Part shown: positions 46,621 through 61,797 of the stretch, in pieces
Position numbering within the stretch: the first letter of the stretch is position 1
How the letters are laid out: every line of letters starts with the position of its first letter
DNA from: Rhizomucor pusillus
Taxonomy: Eukaryota > Mucoromycota > Mucoromycetes > Mucorales > Lichtheimiaceae
DNA: 64,000 bases
NCBI GenBank assembly: GCA_900175165.2
Contig: FWWN02000211.1
Coordinates: forward strand, 65,397-129,396
Direction of reading: 5' to 3'
Notes under the pieces: model-generated
What the model was told of the DNA's origin: nothing
The model's database searches: none
What the model saw: only the letters and a program-made list of their open reading frames with translations
Made by a program: the position numbers and the translations under genes

Positions 46621-47880
46621 TCACTTGCGCCCGCCACGACCTCCTCGGAAGCCTCCACGGCCTCCACGGCCTCCTCGGCCGCCTCCAGCGCCCTTCTGTT
46701 TCGAGCCAGAGTCGTAATCAGTACGCAGTGAACGTCCTTGCAACCGCATACCGCTCAGGGAGTCGATAGCTTTGGTGCATTCATCAACAGTGTTGAATAC
46801 AACAAAAGCGACACCGTTTTGGCTGAGATGCCTGATGTCCTGAACATTTCCATACTTGACACAGATTCGTCTTATATCATCCTCCGTTGCAGAGTACGGC
46901 AAGTTTCCAATGAACATAGTGTTGGACTTGGTTTTACTACGCTCAGCAATGCTCTTGCGTTCTTGGATAGGCTTAGCTTCCTTGATAACAAGCGTTCTGC
47001 CCTTAAGCTCTAAATCGCCCTCTTTTTTCAAAGCCTTTGATACATCCTTCTTTTTGGAAAACTTGACATGACCGAATCCTCTGTTTTTGGAGCCTTCATA
47101 TTTCGGTAAATCAACATCCACGACTTTGCCGATCTGATTGAAAAGTTCGCGTACATCGTCTTCTGTAGCTTCAAATGGAATCTGTCCCACAAACACGCTA
47201 TATTCGTGCTCGCCTTCCTCTCCCTTGATAGGGAGACGTTCCTCGAGCGTGACATTGCGTTTCTTTTTGGGTTGCTCATCAGAATCAGAGTCTGAATCAG
47301 AATCATCTGCCTTGCGCTTTTTGCTCTCGGTTTCGATATCTTCATCTTCCTCTTCGTCTTCTTTTTCCTCCATTTCAATATCAGAATCAACCTGCTCCTC
47401 ATTGCTTGATCCATCAGAGCTCTTGTCAGATTCGGCCTCTTCCTCCTCAACTGACTCGCTCACTTCGCTTTCAGAGTCTTTGCCGTCATCATCGTCAGCC
47501 GAGCTGGCATTTTTCATATCCTCATCCTCTGAAACATCGTCGTCCTGACTCTCGTCGGATTGACCTTGCTTGCTTTTTGCGTGTACTTGTTCCTGCTCTG
47601 CTTCTTCTTCGCGATCGTCGTCCGAACTGCTCTGTTCGCTTTCGTTCTCTGACGATTCAGATTCGCTAGATTCGCTAGACTCGCTTGCTTTCTCCTCCTC
47701 AGATCCAGAGTCGTCAGTCTCATTATCTATTTGTTCGACGTCCGAATCACTCTGACTGCTTTGCCGTGTTTCTGCAACGTCAGCCTTTTCAACACTAGTC
47801 TTCTTAGGTTTTGCAGACGTCTGCGACTTTTTAAGACGTCTGGTTTTAGGCATTTCTTTCTTGATCGAGGCGGGTGCCAT
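46621..47880 (-). CDS. NSR1: Nucleolin-like RNA-binding protein (Nsr1/gar2)
   Basis: Nucleolar protein for pre-rRNA processing. Single exon of 419 residues. Order: basic N-terminus (MAPASIKKEMPKTRRLKK), a long acidic, Ser-rich region (about residues 55-240, blocks of S/E/D), a nuclear-localisation-like KRK/KKKR region, two RRMs, and a C-terminal RGG box. RRM1 has YSVFVGQIPFEAT and GFGHVKF; RRM2 has NTMFIGNLPYSATEDDI and GVAFVVF. The RGG tail is GGRGGRGGRGGFRGGRGG. This is exactly the Nsr1/gar2/nucleolin layout. The ATG at 47880 is chosen because it has a purine at -3 and starts the basic segment; the in-frame ATG at 48045 would add an unrelated leader overlapping the pyrimidine-rich divergent promoter. 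Confidence 0.93.
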   Translation of the reverse strand: MAPASIKKEMPKTRRLKKSQTSAKPKKTSVEKADVAETRQSSQSDSDVEQIDNETDDSGSEEEKASESSESSESESSENESEQSSSDDDREEEAEQEQVHAKSKQGQSDESQDDDVSEDEDMKNASSADDDDGKDSESEVSESVEEEEAESDKSSDGSSNEEQVDSDIEMEEKEDEEEDEDIETESKKRKADDSDSDSDSDEQPKKKRNVTLEERLPIKGEEGEHEYSVFVGQIPFEATEDDVRELFNQIGKVVDVDLPKYEGSKNRGFGHVKFSKKKDVSKALKKEGDLELKGRTLVIKEAKPIQERKSIAERSKTKSNTMFIGNLPYSATEDDIRRICVKYGNVQDIRHLSQNGVAFVVFNTVDECTKAIDSLSGMRLQGRSLRTDYDSGSKQKGAGGGRGGRGGRGGFRGGRGGRK

Positions 47881-48075
47881 GGTCGCAAAGTTCAAGCAAC
47901 TGGAGTGAAAAAAGGGAAAGAATGCGGATGGCAGTGGCTTCGATTCTGGTAACACAATGTTGGTGCAACATGGCACTTGCCTCAGGTTACTATTCTCTTT
48001 TCTCGTTGTCTCTCCTTTCCCTCTTTTGCTCCTTGCGTTCGGCATTTGTCACCTTCCTTTCCTTTTCACCATTTC
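47881..48075. promoter_or_regulatory. Short bidirectional promoter between nucleolin-like and four-TM genes
   Basis: Only 195 bases separate the two divergent ATGs. The plus strand holds pyrimidine-rich stretches (about 47992-48060). No TATA box stands out. Confidence 0.5.
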
Positions 48076-48775
48076 ATGTCGGCACTTTATCGTCTGAAAA
48101 ACTTCCATTTGATCCAAAAATTGCATATCGCAAATGCAGTCTTTGGACTTTTAACGCTGATACTCTTGATAGCTACGGCGCGCCTTATAAAAGTCTTCAT
48201 TTCGAACGGCTCTGCATCGGCTGGATTCGGTAAGTTTCTCGAGTCGACCCTTTGTATGCGACGAAGCATTTTTAATTGCAAAGATATTAGGCAATTACAA
48301 TCTCTTTTCATACCCAGCAACCTATGTTTACATGCTAATTCCAGTTATTTGCTCGTTCATCTACAGCATTATACTAGCCGCCGACCCAAGTCCTCAGTAT
48401 GCCGGCTGGAAACCGTCAAAAACTTTGATAGGCAGCATGATCTGTTTTGTCTTTACGCTGTTTCTGGCGGCTCTGCTGCCTGCAGTTCCTGGTGCGGACG
48501 TTATTCTCACTCCTGACTCTGCATTGTCGTGCACCTGGGTCGACTTTATGTCCTGGAGAACTATCTTCAACGCCCCAGACCTGTATCCTTGGGTAACAAC
48601 TATGGATACCGCCTGCCAGTGTCTTCGAGCAGCAGACGCATTCACCTGGATCCTCATGATTTTCTGGATGCTCCTCGTGATAAGCTACATTCGCGTTGCT
48701 AAACATGCACCTCCCATCGTCCTGACAGAGAAGGGGTCCATCGATTCAGATACAAAAACTCAAGTTGTAGCATAG
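48076..48775 (+). CDS. Four-transmembrane (MARVEL-like) membrane protein
   Basis: Integral membrane protein of 212 residues. Exons 48076-48229 and 48291-48775 join in phase 1. Hydrophobic helices: LHIANAVFGLLTLILLIATA, YVYMLIPVICSFIYSIILAA, TLIGSMICFVFTLFLAALLP and AFTWILMIFWMLLVISYIRV. The layout (four helices, short cytosolic ends, a lumenal loop with Cys between helices 3 and 4) fits MARVEL-domain proteins of fungal plasma membrane or secretory pathway. Homology is by topology and overall impression, so a specific orthologue is not named. The gene shares a compact divergent promoter with the nucleolin-like gene and converges on the Kgd4-like gene (112 bases between ends). Confidence 0.6.
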
Positions 48776-48886
48776 TCAACAGAACAAAGCAGTAGCTTTC
48801 TGCTGTTTTTATTTGAGTTGTACTGGATGAATACAAATTTGTCTATCAATCTCGATATTAAAGCGATGATGTGTACAAGGTGCATG

Positions 48887-49313
48887 TTAGAATACGGCGG
48901 TGGCTCCTCCAGACTATTGAAGGCTTTTATTTTAGTCGTCTGCGTTGTGCACAATAAGGGCCAGAAAGACTTCTTACCTCAATGGCTTCCATTTCAGCAT
49001 CTGAAATGGGGGTTCGTCGATAGCGTGCAGGCAACTGGCTAAATTCTAAAACGCCTTTGGAAGACTGCGACGCAGCGGCTTTAGGTGCTTCGGGTTGTGC
49101 TTTGGCAACATGCTTTTCGAGGTTCTTAGGTGTAAGCGGGTGAGGTCCACTGTGGTGAGGAGCGTCTGGATCGATATAACCAATTAGAGCTTGCTCTTTA
49201 TGAAACAGCACCCAGATCTCCAGTGTCTGCTTACCTTTCCAGAGGCTGGCGCGAGGACCTACGAACTGAATAAGCGGTTTGTGTGCAGCGCGGGATAGCA
49301 ATGAAGGTCTCAT
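48887..49313 (-). CDS. KGD4: 2-oxoglutarate dehydrogenase subunit Kgd4-like (YMR31/MRPS36)
   Basis: Small mitochondrial protein that tethers the E3 to the E1-E2 core of the 2-oxoglutarate dehydrogenase complex; older annotations call it a mitoribosomal protein. Minus-strand exons 49235-49313, 48978-49165, 48887-48913 join to 97 residues. N-terminus MRPSLLSRAAHKPLIQFVG is mitochondrial-presequence-like, with the conserved PLIQFVGPR motif. The C-terminus has LPARYRRTPISDAEMEAIE followed by SGGATAVF, matching the family's LPxRFRRxPxxxxEIExIxxGG ending. The third exon is only 27 bases, and without it the end is lost. This is a tiny gene easily missed because of its last exon. Confidence 0.8.
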
Positions 49314-49966
49314 TATTTATGTATGGGTGGAAGACAGGGCCGCAGTTTCCGTTTTCGCTCTCTTGGATTCCGCAATGCGGCGAACCAGAAACAATTCGGA
49401 GCACGCGCGTGGTCCTCAAGGAAATCGATGTATTTGAAATTACATATTTCTATTCTTACCAACGATAACAGCGAGAGCACTTGCAAAAAAGTGAAATTTG
49501 GCTCGAAGCGAGGCCGTGCTACGTTGTCGCTTGGTACTATATGTAGCCTGCAGATTTCCCCAACATCGAGTCCAAGGTCATTCTATGTTGAGTGGAATGA
49601 GCTCAACTTACATGGATGGATGAGATTCTGTAGTGGTTTATTTGGCTATCTATATTTCAGCAAGTTTTATGTAATAATCTAGAAGTCAAGGCTTTACATT
49701 GCAACGCTGCAAATGCAATGATAGCAATTGTTTCATCAAGGGACGGAGTCACGTTTTTACTTTCAAGAACTGGAACTCGCTCACGCCTCCCCAAGTTAAC
49801 CGATACCCCCTTTTAACTCTTTGGTCATCTCTAACCTCGTTGCAGCGTTCAAATAAAAGGAGAAGATAGCAACATTACTTAATCGACAGAGTGGTCAATC
49901 TACTCCAAACATTCTGCCGACTTTCGAGAATTATCGCTCCTACAGACTGCGTTCATGCAGCAGTAA
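49314..49966. other. Intergenic region upstream of Kgd4-like and coiled-coil genes
   Basis: A divergent spacer of about 650 bases containing presumably both promoters. No additional gene supported. Confidence 0.45.
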
Positions 49967-51503
49967 ATGAGTCGACTCGAGGAGGCAAGCAAGGTACAGC
50001 TTCAATCTTCCCAAAGCGGCTTTTACAAACCCACACGATACACTTCAAAGCTGTCTTCAAAGGATTCCACACCATCAGTCGCCGTATCATTCGACAAAGG
50101 TTAGATTAGACCTGACAGTAGTTATTCTTTCCACGAGGTTCTGAAATATCTAAAGTTGACTGCGAACCAGAAGTCGAAGGGCAGCACCGCAGAAACGTTT
50201 TTGACAGCACGGCTAATTATAGCTATCACGAACCAAAGGTGAGATAAATATGTAGAAATGCGTTTTAAGGACCATTGTGTAATGTGTAAAGATATGAAGC
50301 CGTCTGGATCCTATTCTGCGCCTTTGCGGTCACCTTCACAGCGGCCTGCCTCGCTGCCTCCGGTAGGCTTTGACGAGGAAGAACGGGCGAAATTCATGCT
50401 GGAGATCGAGCGTGCCAAGCGGGATCTTGACCGCTTTAGGAACGAGATGGCTGGCCTTGCCAAACAGATGGACGGAATGGCCGTAGACCTTGTGAGTGTC
50501 ACTAGTGCATGAGTAGATAGACAACAACCTGTAATGGATTATATCTCATTTGCTTGAAATGATATAGAAAGATTCCAAAGATCGTGTCTGTATGTATACT
50601 CAGAAACTAGGTAAAGTGGGGGAATTCTCTGCAGGACAAGAATATACTCATTCTTCGCAGCTGAAATCGAACACGACCTGACTGAGACTCAGGAAGTCAA
50701 TGTCGATCTTCAAGTACTTTTGGAGAATGCTGTCAAGTCGCAAAAGGAAACAGATGGACAAACCAACAATATAATCCGAAACTTACACTCTAGCTTGGCA
50801 ACCGTATGTACTTCACGTTCTAATACAAAGTTACTACGTTGCATGTATTTATCTTGCTGCATAGATTGTATATGAGAACTCTCAACTCCAGGACCGCTTA
50901 ACAAATATAGAGAATTATCAACAAAAACACCAAGATACCGTACAAGATGTTGGAGAGAAAATGCGTGAATATGTACAAATGCTTGGACAGGCTCAAGGAA
51001 CCCTGCAAGTTCTGCAAGCTCCTCGTGTTGGAAAACCACTGCATACTTCTGATGATTTGTTGAATGCTTTGTCGGTTGCTGGCAGCATCGAATCCCGCCG
51101 GACGAGTGAACTGTCTTCCATCTTTACGGACGACGACGATGTATCAAGTAGCAGCAGTTTTAGAAAACGGTCAGAAATGACATCGCCATCTGCACCTCCA
51201 GAGACATTGCAGCAAAGGGGTGCAGCGGCAGCAGCGGGAACCTCAAACACACGGCGAGGCAGCGTGTCTCCGGAAGTAGCTGAACTGTATCGACATCGTA
51301 TTATCCGCAAGAGAACATCTCTCCCAGATACCACTGCTTCCCTCTCTTTTACAAAGCCTGTTGCTGCTGCATCAGTAGCAGCAGTCAGTGATCCAAGACG
51401 TGCAAAGCAAGGAACTTCGCCGCAACAGGGTCTCAAGATCCTTTTGCGGAACCAGGAAGGACAAGGCATTGGGCTTTCAAGTCTGGCCAGACGCAAGTCA
51501 TAG
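49967..51503 (+). CDS. Coiled-coil protein of unknown function
   Basis: Not recognised. Well-phased exons are 50300-50491, 50568-50610, 50661-50803 and 50865-51503. An exon at 50122-50238 joins in phase to 50300. The first exon starts at ATG 49967 (MSRLEEASKVQLQSSQSG), but its donor is unresolved (see findings). The N-terminus is Ser/Lys-rich. Two heptad-rich helices are visible, EERAKFMLEIERAKRDLDRF and NSQLQDRLTNIENYQQ, with DVGEKMREYVQMLGQAQG. The C-terminus is Ser/Ala-rich with basic ends (RHRIIRKRTSL, SSLARRKS), a plausible phosphoregulated tail. Such a layout occurs in fungal cytoskeletal or polarity adaptors, but that is only analogy. Confidence 0.6.
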
Positions 51504-51906
51504 CATTTTCTGTAATTTTATCCTTACCCTCGATTTTTAAAACAACCTCATTTCTTTCAACAAGGACTTGTTAGTGCTATGCTACTTATGATGTTTGTGA
51601 TAGTTGATATATTAGACTTGCGTGAGAGGTACTCAATGCAAAAGGAAATAATTTTAGTGCATACCATCTTGGCGGCATCTAAACGCGAGTTGGAAGTAAC
51701 GTTTACGTTCTACACATGCATCGAGTGCTTGTTTATTGCAGCTATGACTAAAAGGTTCTATTAAATATTTCAATTGTTCTTTCGTCCATCCTTTGTCGAG
51801 TCGAAAACATGTCCATCTTGCGTCACCATGCATTTTTGACAGCTGAGCGGAAAATTGAAAAGACGGGAAGGAATGTCACGGAACTGCAGCGCAAAGCGAG
51901 AACGTT
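51504..51906. other. Intergenic region of about 400 bases
   Basis: AT-rich spacer between the coiled-coil gene and the carrier gene; no additional gene found. Confidence 0.45.
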
Positions 51907-53211
51907 ATGCCGTCCTATATTTCTGATTCGCGGCTCAATGGCAGCGAAGCAGCGTTCTGCGGTGCTACAGCGGGTGTAGTATCCAGGTTTGTTTTTGTGC
52001 GTTGACAAGACTCCTGTGAATGTACCGTTCTCATTTACGTTTAAGGTTTGCGACAGCCCCGTTAGATGTCGTCAAAATCCGTATGCAGCTGCAATCGCAC
52101 CGTACGGCGTTTCAACTACGCAACAAGTCGCCAGTAGCACCTCCCGCCAAATACACAAAGATTGTTCCAGCCTTGAAAACGATATTCAAGGAAGAAGGTG
52201 TCAGGGTACGCTCAATTAGAAACATAAGAGGACTAACAAATAGGACTTATTGGCGTATGATGGAAGGGTCTATACAAAGGAAACCTTGCAGCCGAGTATC
52301 TGTATTTACTGTACAATGCCGTGGAATTTTATGCATACAGAGAAGTAGAGCTAGCTATAGAAAAATCAGTAAGTGATCCATAAATGGCTGATTATCAAAT
52401 CGAGGGAGAATTAATTTGCTGTTACATTTCACAGGACACGCATAATCGTCTGCCAGGATCAACAAAGTCGTTCCTTGGTGGAATGGTAGCCGGAAGCATA
52501 GCCACTGCCATAACATACCCGTTTGATTTGCTTCGCACTAGATTTGCCCTGCAGGGCGATCACAATAGAGTAAGTTGTGCATTCGAAATAACTCAGTCGA
52601 ACAATGAGTTTTTATTTCCATCTTCGTTAACTCTGCCCTTAGCAATATACAGGTATCATACAAGCTATCCGCCTAATATACAGCACAGAAGGTGTACGCG
52701 GCTTCTACGGAGGACTGGGCCCTACTGTTGTTCAGATCATGCCATACATGGGTCTAGTCTTTGCAAGCTATGACAAGATTGCAAAAACGTTTCAGAAAGC
52801 GAGGGTCAGTATAACACCTATCACACATAGAATGATCTACATCGATTGATATATGAATGCTTTTCCTAGGACAACGGTGTCCTCAACGAGGAGCATAAAC
52901 CGTTACATGACGTGCTGAGTGGCGCCTTATCAGGTGTGATTTCAAAAACTGCAGTCTATCCTATGGACGTGGTCAGAAAACGGCTCCAGGTGCAAGGACC
53001 TCACAGGAAAGACTACGTCATTCAATCAATACCCGAATATGCATCGCGATCGTGGCTTGCATGTATGAAGGCTATTGCACAGCAAGAAGGCATTGCCAGT
53101 CTCTATCGCGGATTATCGGTAGCTTTGATAAAAGTGGCGCCTGCTATATCCATGACATTTTTCGTGTATGAAAAGACAAAAGACACTATTATCTGGCTTA
53201 AAGGCGCATAG
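51907..53211 (+). CDS. Mitochondrial carrier, Tpc1-like thiamine pyrophosphate carrier
   Basis: Inner-mitochondrial-membrane carrier. Exons 51907-51986, 52046-52205, 52267-52368, 52435-52569, 52643-52804, 52870-53211 join to 326 residues, normal for the family. Three repeated modules are visible, each with a P-x-[DE]-x-x-[KR] signature: PLDVVK (about residue 32), PFDLLR (about 150) and PMDVVRKR (about 240). Aromatic/Gly signatures GLYKGNL, GFYGGLGP and SLYRGLS follow. The sequence PYMGLVFASYDK in module two and GHTLIVSKTAVYP-like GVISKTAVYP in module three resemble the Tpc1 (deoxynucleotide/thiamine pyrophosphate) subgroup. Substrate is inferred from likeness, not proven. All introns are GT-AG. 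Confidence 0.78.
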
Positions 53212-53579
53212 AAGATGCTCAACACGTTGTTTATGTCTCCTTTCTATGCTCTTGAATCCACCGCAAATGATAATACACTCTCTCCAGAAAGTAATTTCGT
53301 CCCTCAGTGGAATCGATGTCGCATCTCCAGGAGGTCATATCGTACAGAGCTTGGAAATTCAAGGAGTAAATAAGGAACATAAGCGTTTCAGCTTTCCTCC
53401 TTCTACCACACTGTACATCTGAGATTTCACATTGCAAGATGAGCATCCAGTTTTTCTACGAAGATGGGGCAAAGCGCTGTTGTTGATGAGCACGGCAGGC
53501 CTGAGTCCTTGGACTATGTATTGACGGGAAACAGTATGCTCATGATACGCTAAGTTCGTGCACGCAGTATTCACGCGAT

Positions 53580-54772
53580 ATGCCTCGCAAGAGTGGTTGC
53601 GAGTCAGATATCATGCAGATCGAAGATACAAAGAAGGATGTAGACATTCATATGAGAGAAGCGCCTGTCAAGCGAGTGACACGCTCTACACGAACCAGGA
53701 TAAGGTCAGATTCTTCAAACTATTGATTGAGGAATGTCTGAGTGCCTCAGCTACCGCAAAGAAGCTGGGTATCCATGTTCGTGCAGCTCAAAGATGGTAA
53801 GCAGTATGAGGAGGTGAGGAGGATCTGGAGAGCATCTTTGAGAAGCGTAAGAAGAATGGTCGCCCTCGTATCCTCGGCGAGGAGCACAAGAAGATGATTT
53901 CGGCGTACATTGATGAGAAACCTTCGGCTTTCCTGGAACAGTTGATGGAGCGACTGCTTCAGAGGTTTGAAATGAAGGACTCAAGTCCTCCAAAAGTACT
54001 GTTTATGACTTCGTGAGGACGCGGTGCAACCTGTCGCTCAATAAGGCCCGGTTTCAGCCTGTGGACAGGAACAGTGAGGAGATAATCCAAGAGCGCCTTG
54101 ACTGGATTCGCAAGTGGGAGGGACCGACATGGATTTCAGGACCAGCTGCGTCTTCCTTGGTGAGTCTGCTTTCCACGTAAATATGAAGCGCAGTATGGCC
54201 TGGTCCAAGAAAGGCTCGCCTGCTGTAGTTACTGTGCCCAAACTTGAGCGCAGATAACCATCATCTTGGGCGCGATCTCTGCCTCCGGTCTAGTGAAATG
54301 TAGCCTGAGGCTTCCACAGCCGCCAGCTAAGAAGAGGAAATGAGGAGATTATGCCGAGTTTATGAACACGGGCACTGTTAACGGGACACTGTCTTAACGT
54401 CCTGAAGGCTACAATGGATGAGATGGGCCAGTACCCACATATGAAAGGCTACTACCTTGTAATGGATAACGCTCCCATTCACAAGTCCGATGATATAGCT
54501 ACGAGTATGCCTATCTTCCGTCGTACTCTCCTGAGCTCGATCCTATTGAGCAGTTTCGGTCGGTCCTGAAGAGCAAAGTTAAGCACAACAGGTTCTTGGA
54601 ACAGGAGACGCTGATGACCAGGATCACTGAAGCGGCTGATAGCTTAAAGGTGAGTGAATTACATCCTCCAAGCATTCCACGAGGTAAAAGACGTTACGAC
54701 ACGCAAGACGCTGTCTATGTTGAAACAACAGGGCATCTTCAGCATTCCATGCTTGGGGCTCTGAGCAAATGA
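53580..54772 (+). pseudogene. Decayed Tc1/mariner-IS630-type DDE transposase
   Basis: Remnant of a cut-and-paste transposon. Recognisable pieces in changing frames: an N-terminal helix-turn-helix part (SASATAKKLGIHVRAAQRW, about 53740-53800), KKNGRPRILGEEHKKMISA, STVYDFVRTRCNLSLNKARF, FLGESAFHVNMKRSMAWSKK, GYYLVMDNAPIHKS and YSPELDPIEQFRSVLKSKVK. At least four frame changes or stops interrupt it. In the first catalytic block the expected FLDES is FLGES, so the first catalytic Asp is lost; the second Asp (MDNAP) and the LDPIE region remain. Terminal inverted repeats were not identified. It sits directly 3' of the carrier gene, within a spacer to the PDI pseudogene. Confidence 0.8.
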
Positions 54773-55599
54773 ACATGTCAGTGAGGGTTTCATCACCGAT
54801 CACTTCTGCTCCACGTCTGCCGTAATAGTCAGGCTATGAGGTTAAGAAATCAGTAAATCCGAAACAGTGAGATCATGGATCCGCTAGTAAACTTAATGTG
54901 AACTTTTCAAAACGCCCGATCAAAATCATGGGCTCATTGGCCTTCTTTCCATGCAGTTTGTAAGCCTCCAAGGCTAAAGTTCTGAAGCGACTGCTTCGTG
55001 TGTTTTTTAATTGTATCCTTCAAGCGAAGTCGAATGTGCAATTTATTGAGCGAAACGAGTGTGAATAGAACATCTTCCGAAACGAATGACTCCGAAACCG
55101 GTGTCTGTCTGCAGCATCTTTGGTGTTCATAAGCTTGAGGCATAGTGTTGTAAAGCAAAACAAATGGAGTGAGAGAAACATCCGCTGTTCTTTAATTATA
55201 TTTCTTTTCTTTCCTTTCTCCAGTTCCTAACTCGAAATTTGTCGGGATGGAAAAGGTCGACTGAAAGTGACAGAAAGCCTATCACTTCTATGTGGAACAC
55301 GTGATGAAGACAGCCTACCACGTCCTGCTGGATTCCATCTATGGTTAGGTATAATAGATTGCTTTATTCTATTAACATACCTGAAAAGCCATAAGGCATG
55401 CATATTGTTTCAGAGGACATAATGGAAGCAACTATCGACCAGTCTCTCAAGAATCCTGTACTGATCTTCGTAAATCAACGCGTTTCTTCTTTAATCTAAC
55501 CAGCTGAAAGTATTTTTAAATGCATCGCTTTCCCTCTGTATATCATCTAATATTGAAAGTACCTTCTCATATTATTGGCATTTGTTCATGGGACTACAT
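54773..55599. other. Spacer between transposase and PDI relics
   Basis: No gene found. Probably contains transposon flank and the lost 5' part of the PDI-like gene. Confidence 0.4.
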
Positions 55600-56600
55600 T
55601 CAGTACGAGAAAGAATGCTCAGGTTGCCTGCGTGAAGCTCATTAGACTGACAGCGGAGAGCTGTCAATTTTGCATGGAAAACGAATCGCTTTCCAGCCAA
55701 TCAAAGAGGACCAAGTTTGTTCATCTAGTGGCATCATCGGCAACTCTGCTTCTCTTGTGAGTCGTTTTGACCCGAGTTTAGCGTTCTACAGCAGCAAGGA
55801 TGCTGTTGTAGAATTGACGCCAAAGAACTTTAAGCAATCTGCATTGGAGAGTAAGGTGTACTGGCTTCCAATCGCGTGTTCTCCGGCAATTCTGTTAAGT
55901 TATTTGAACATAGCACCTAGTAGTAGCAGTCGAGTTTTACGCGTCTTGGTGTAATTACTGTCAACGGTGTACTTTTCAGATCACGGAAACAGACTGGTTA
56001 TTTTATGAGCGATTATGCAAAGCACAGCCTCGCTCCTGCATGGAAGAAAGCTGCCGATAACTTGAAAGGCCTTGTAACTTTGGGCGCTGTAAACTGTGAT
56101 GAAGAAACAAATCGGCCCTTGTGTGCGCAGTATGAAATAAAAGAATTCCAACTATTAAGTTATTTAAACCGGTTCAAAAGAAACCAATTGGTAAGATAAC
56201 TGGACAGATGTTCAATTGCTATTTTCTCATGGGTTGCTTGCCTTAGACTATCCGGGGCAGCGCGATGCTCGATCTATTGTAGATTTTATGTTATTTCAGC
56301 AACCTTCAGACGTCTACTTTATAAAAGGGGATAGCGGATCAGCGAAAAGCGAAGAACATGACTCTGGATGATTTCTACGCTGTTAAGGTAATGCAAATTG
56401 ACCTCGAGATATTAAGATGATTCACATATTGAATTGTACTGTCCCATATATTCTATGCACTGTATATAGAATGAAACTTTGCCCAAAGTCCTCTTATCCT
56501 CAAATAAGGCTACAACTAGTGCATTGTACAGAGCACTCTCTCAAGACACGGTTTCTCTTTCGCAGTAGACTGGGTTTGATATATTCTTCTACCACCACTG
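55600..56600 (+). pseudogene. Decayed protein disulfide isomerase (Mpd1/P5-like)
   Basis: Former ER thiol oxidoreductase. A hydrophobic leader-like segment (VHLVASSATLLLL, about 55716-55755) is followed, after a putative intron, by DAVVELTPKNFKQSALE (about 55799-55851), then by VAVEFYASWCNYCQR with a CxxC active site (CNYC in place of the usual CGHC) and HSLAPAWKKAADNLKGLVTL and LCAQYEIK. Several introns still look spliceable. A one-base deletion near 56143 shifts the frame at the conserved G-F-P-T loop. A further shift near 56350 disrupts TLDDFYAVK. No start codon is found for the leader. Further downstream a fragment reads LPKVLLSSNKATTSALYRAL. The gene appears recently inactivated, since most codons are still recognisable. 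Sequencing errors are an alternative for the single-base shifts. Confidence 0.7.
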
Positions 56601-57419
56601 GTATCTATCCAAATGCGGTTCCAATCTTGTTATCTGCCGGCTGCAAACTCATCTGCTCGAAAGAAAAATGTGCCTAGACAACACTGTAAAGCAATAATAT
56701 TAAGCAACAATGATTGATATACACATCGGACAACGTCCATTGCCTCAGCATAAGCCAAACTATCGATCTGATCTTCCAAGACTTCTATCTTTTACCGGAT
56801 GTCCCTACATCATGCAAAAAACATAAATAATGCTGGCGCAATAATTGGAGATCGAAGAACCTGGCCGAAACCTATCAACATCAGACCCCGCCCGCCAGTA
56901 ATCCCGTAATATGGAGTTGGCTTGAACCTCGTGGAAGACTAATCCTATGTCTGCCTCGCCTATACTTGAGATATCCCGACTATCTCGCCAGCGCTTCTTT
57001 GAACTTTTCTATTATAGGTTTTCAAATACTTTCAAGTTTGTATTCGTTCCTTCTCTTGTTCCTTTACTTCGAACTGGTCAGTGAAACATGCGAAAGGGCA
57101 CCGTGCTTCATCGCTGTAAGAAATGAAACTCAGTTTAATCCAAATTTGAAATTCGAGAGAACATAGTATTCAACCTTGCTGTCTGCAACTCCACTCAACC
57201 CGACAGGAAGCGAGTGCATTTCCACCCGTTCTTCTGTTCCTCTTGCTCGTGACTTTACCCTCCAGTTACGGTAAACTACGAGGTAACTTCCCGTTAGCGC
57301 GCAGTTGATGTACCTGTAGTTTGTCTTTGCGCTTAATCTTTAACCGATGGTGTCCAGAGTCATCAGGTTTCAACTCGTCACTCCCGTTTAGACGGTCTCT
57401 CCCGAAATAAATTACCACG
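56601..57419. other. Intergenic region upstream of PKC1
   Basis: No gene recognised. Presumably holds the Pkc1 promoter; the 57190-57419 stretch contains pyrimidine-rich pieces. Confidence 0.45.
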
Positions 57420-61527
<4,108 letters not shown>

Positions 61528-61797
61528 CTTGTAATGTAAAAGCAAATGATATGATTCACAGTTATTTCTTTAAAAAAGATAAATACTTTATTATCCTATA
61601 ACTGGATATACTAGACGTAAAAGCGTGCAAACGGACCAAGTATGCATATATGCTGATATGCATGTGGATAGAGCTGCGATGATAGCATGATAATGCAAAG
61701 GGACGAATTATTATTGATGGTTATGTCTAGCAATTTTCTTTTGTAACCAGTATTCTCATGTGAATTCTTGGAGGCCTCCATGGCTACGATTAGCGAA

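Noticed and set aside
47138..47548. Long Ser-rich plus-strand open frame
   Set aside because: Exact antisense of the acidic Ser/Asp/Glu region of the nucleolin-like gene; its low-complexity reverse explains the open frame.
47881..48045. N-terminal extension of the nucleolin-like protein to ATG 48045
   Set aside because: The leader is unlike the family and would occupy most of the divergent promoter; ATG 47880 has better context.
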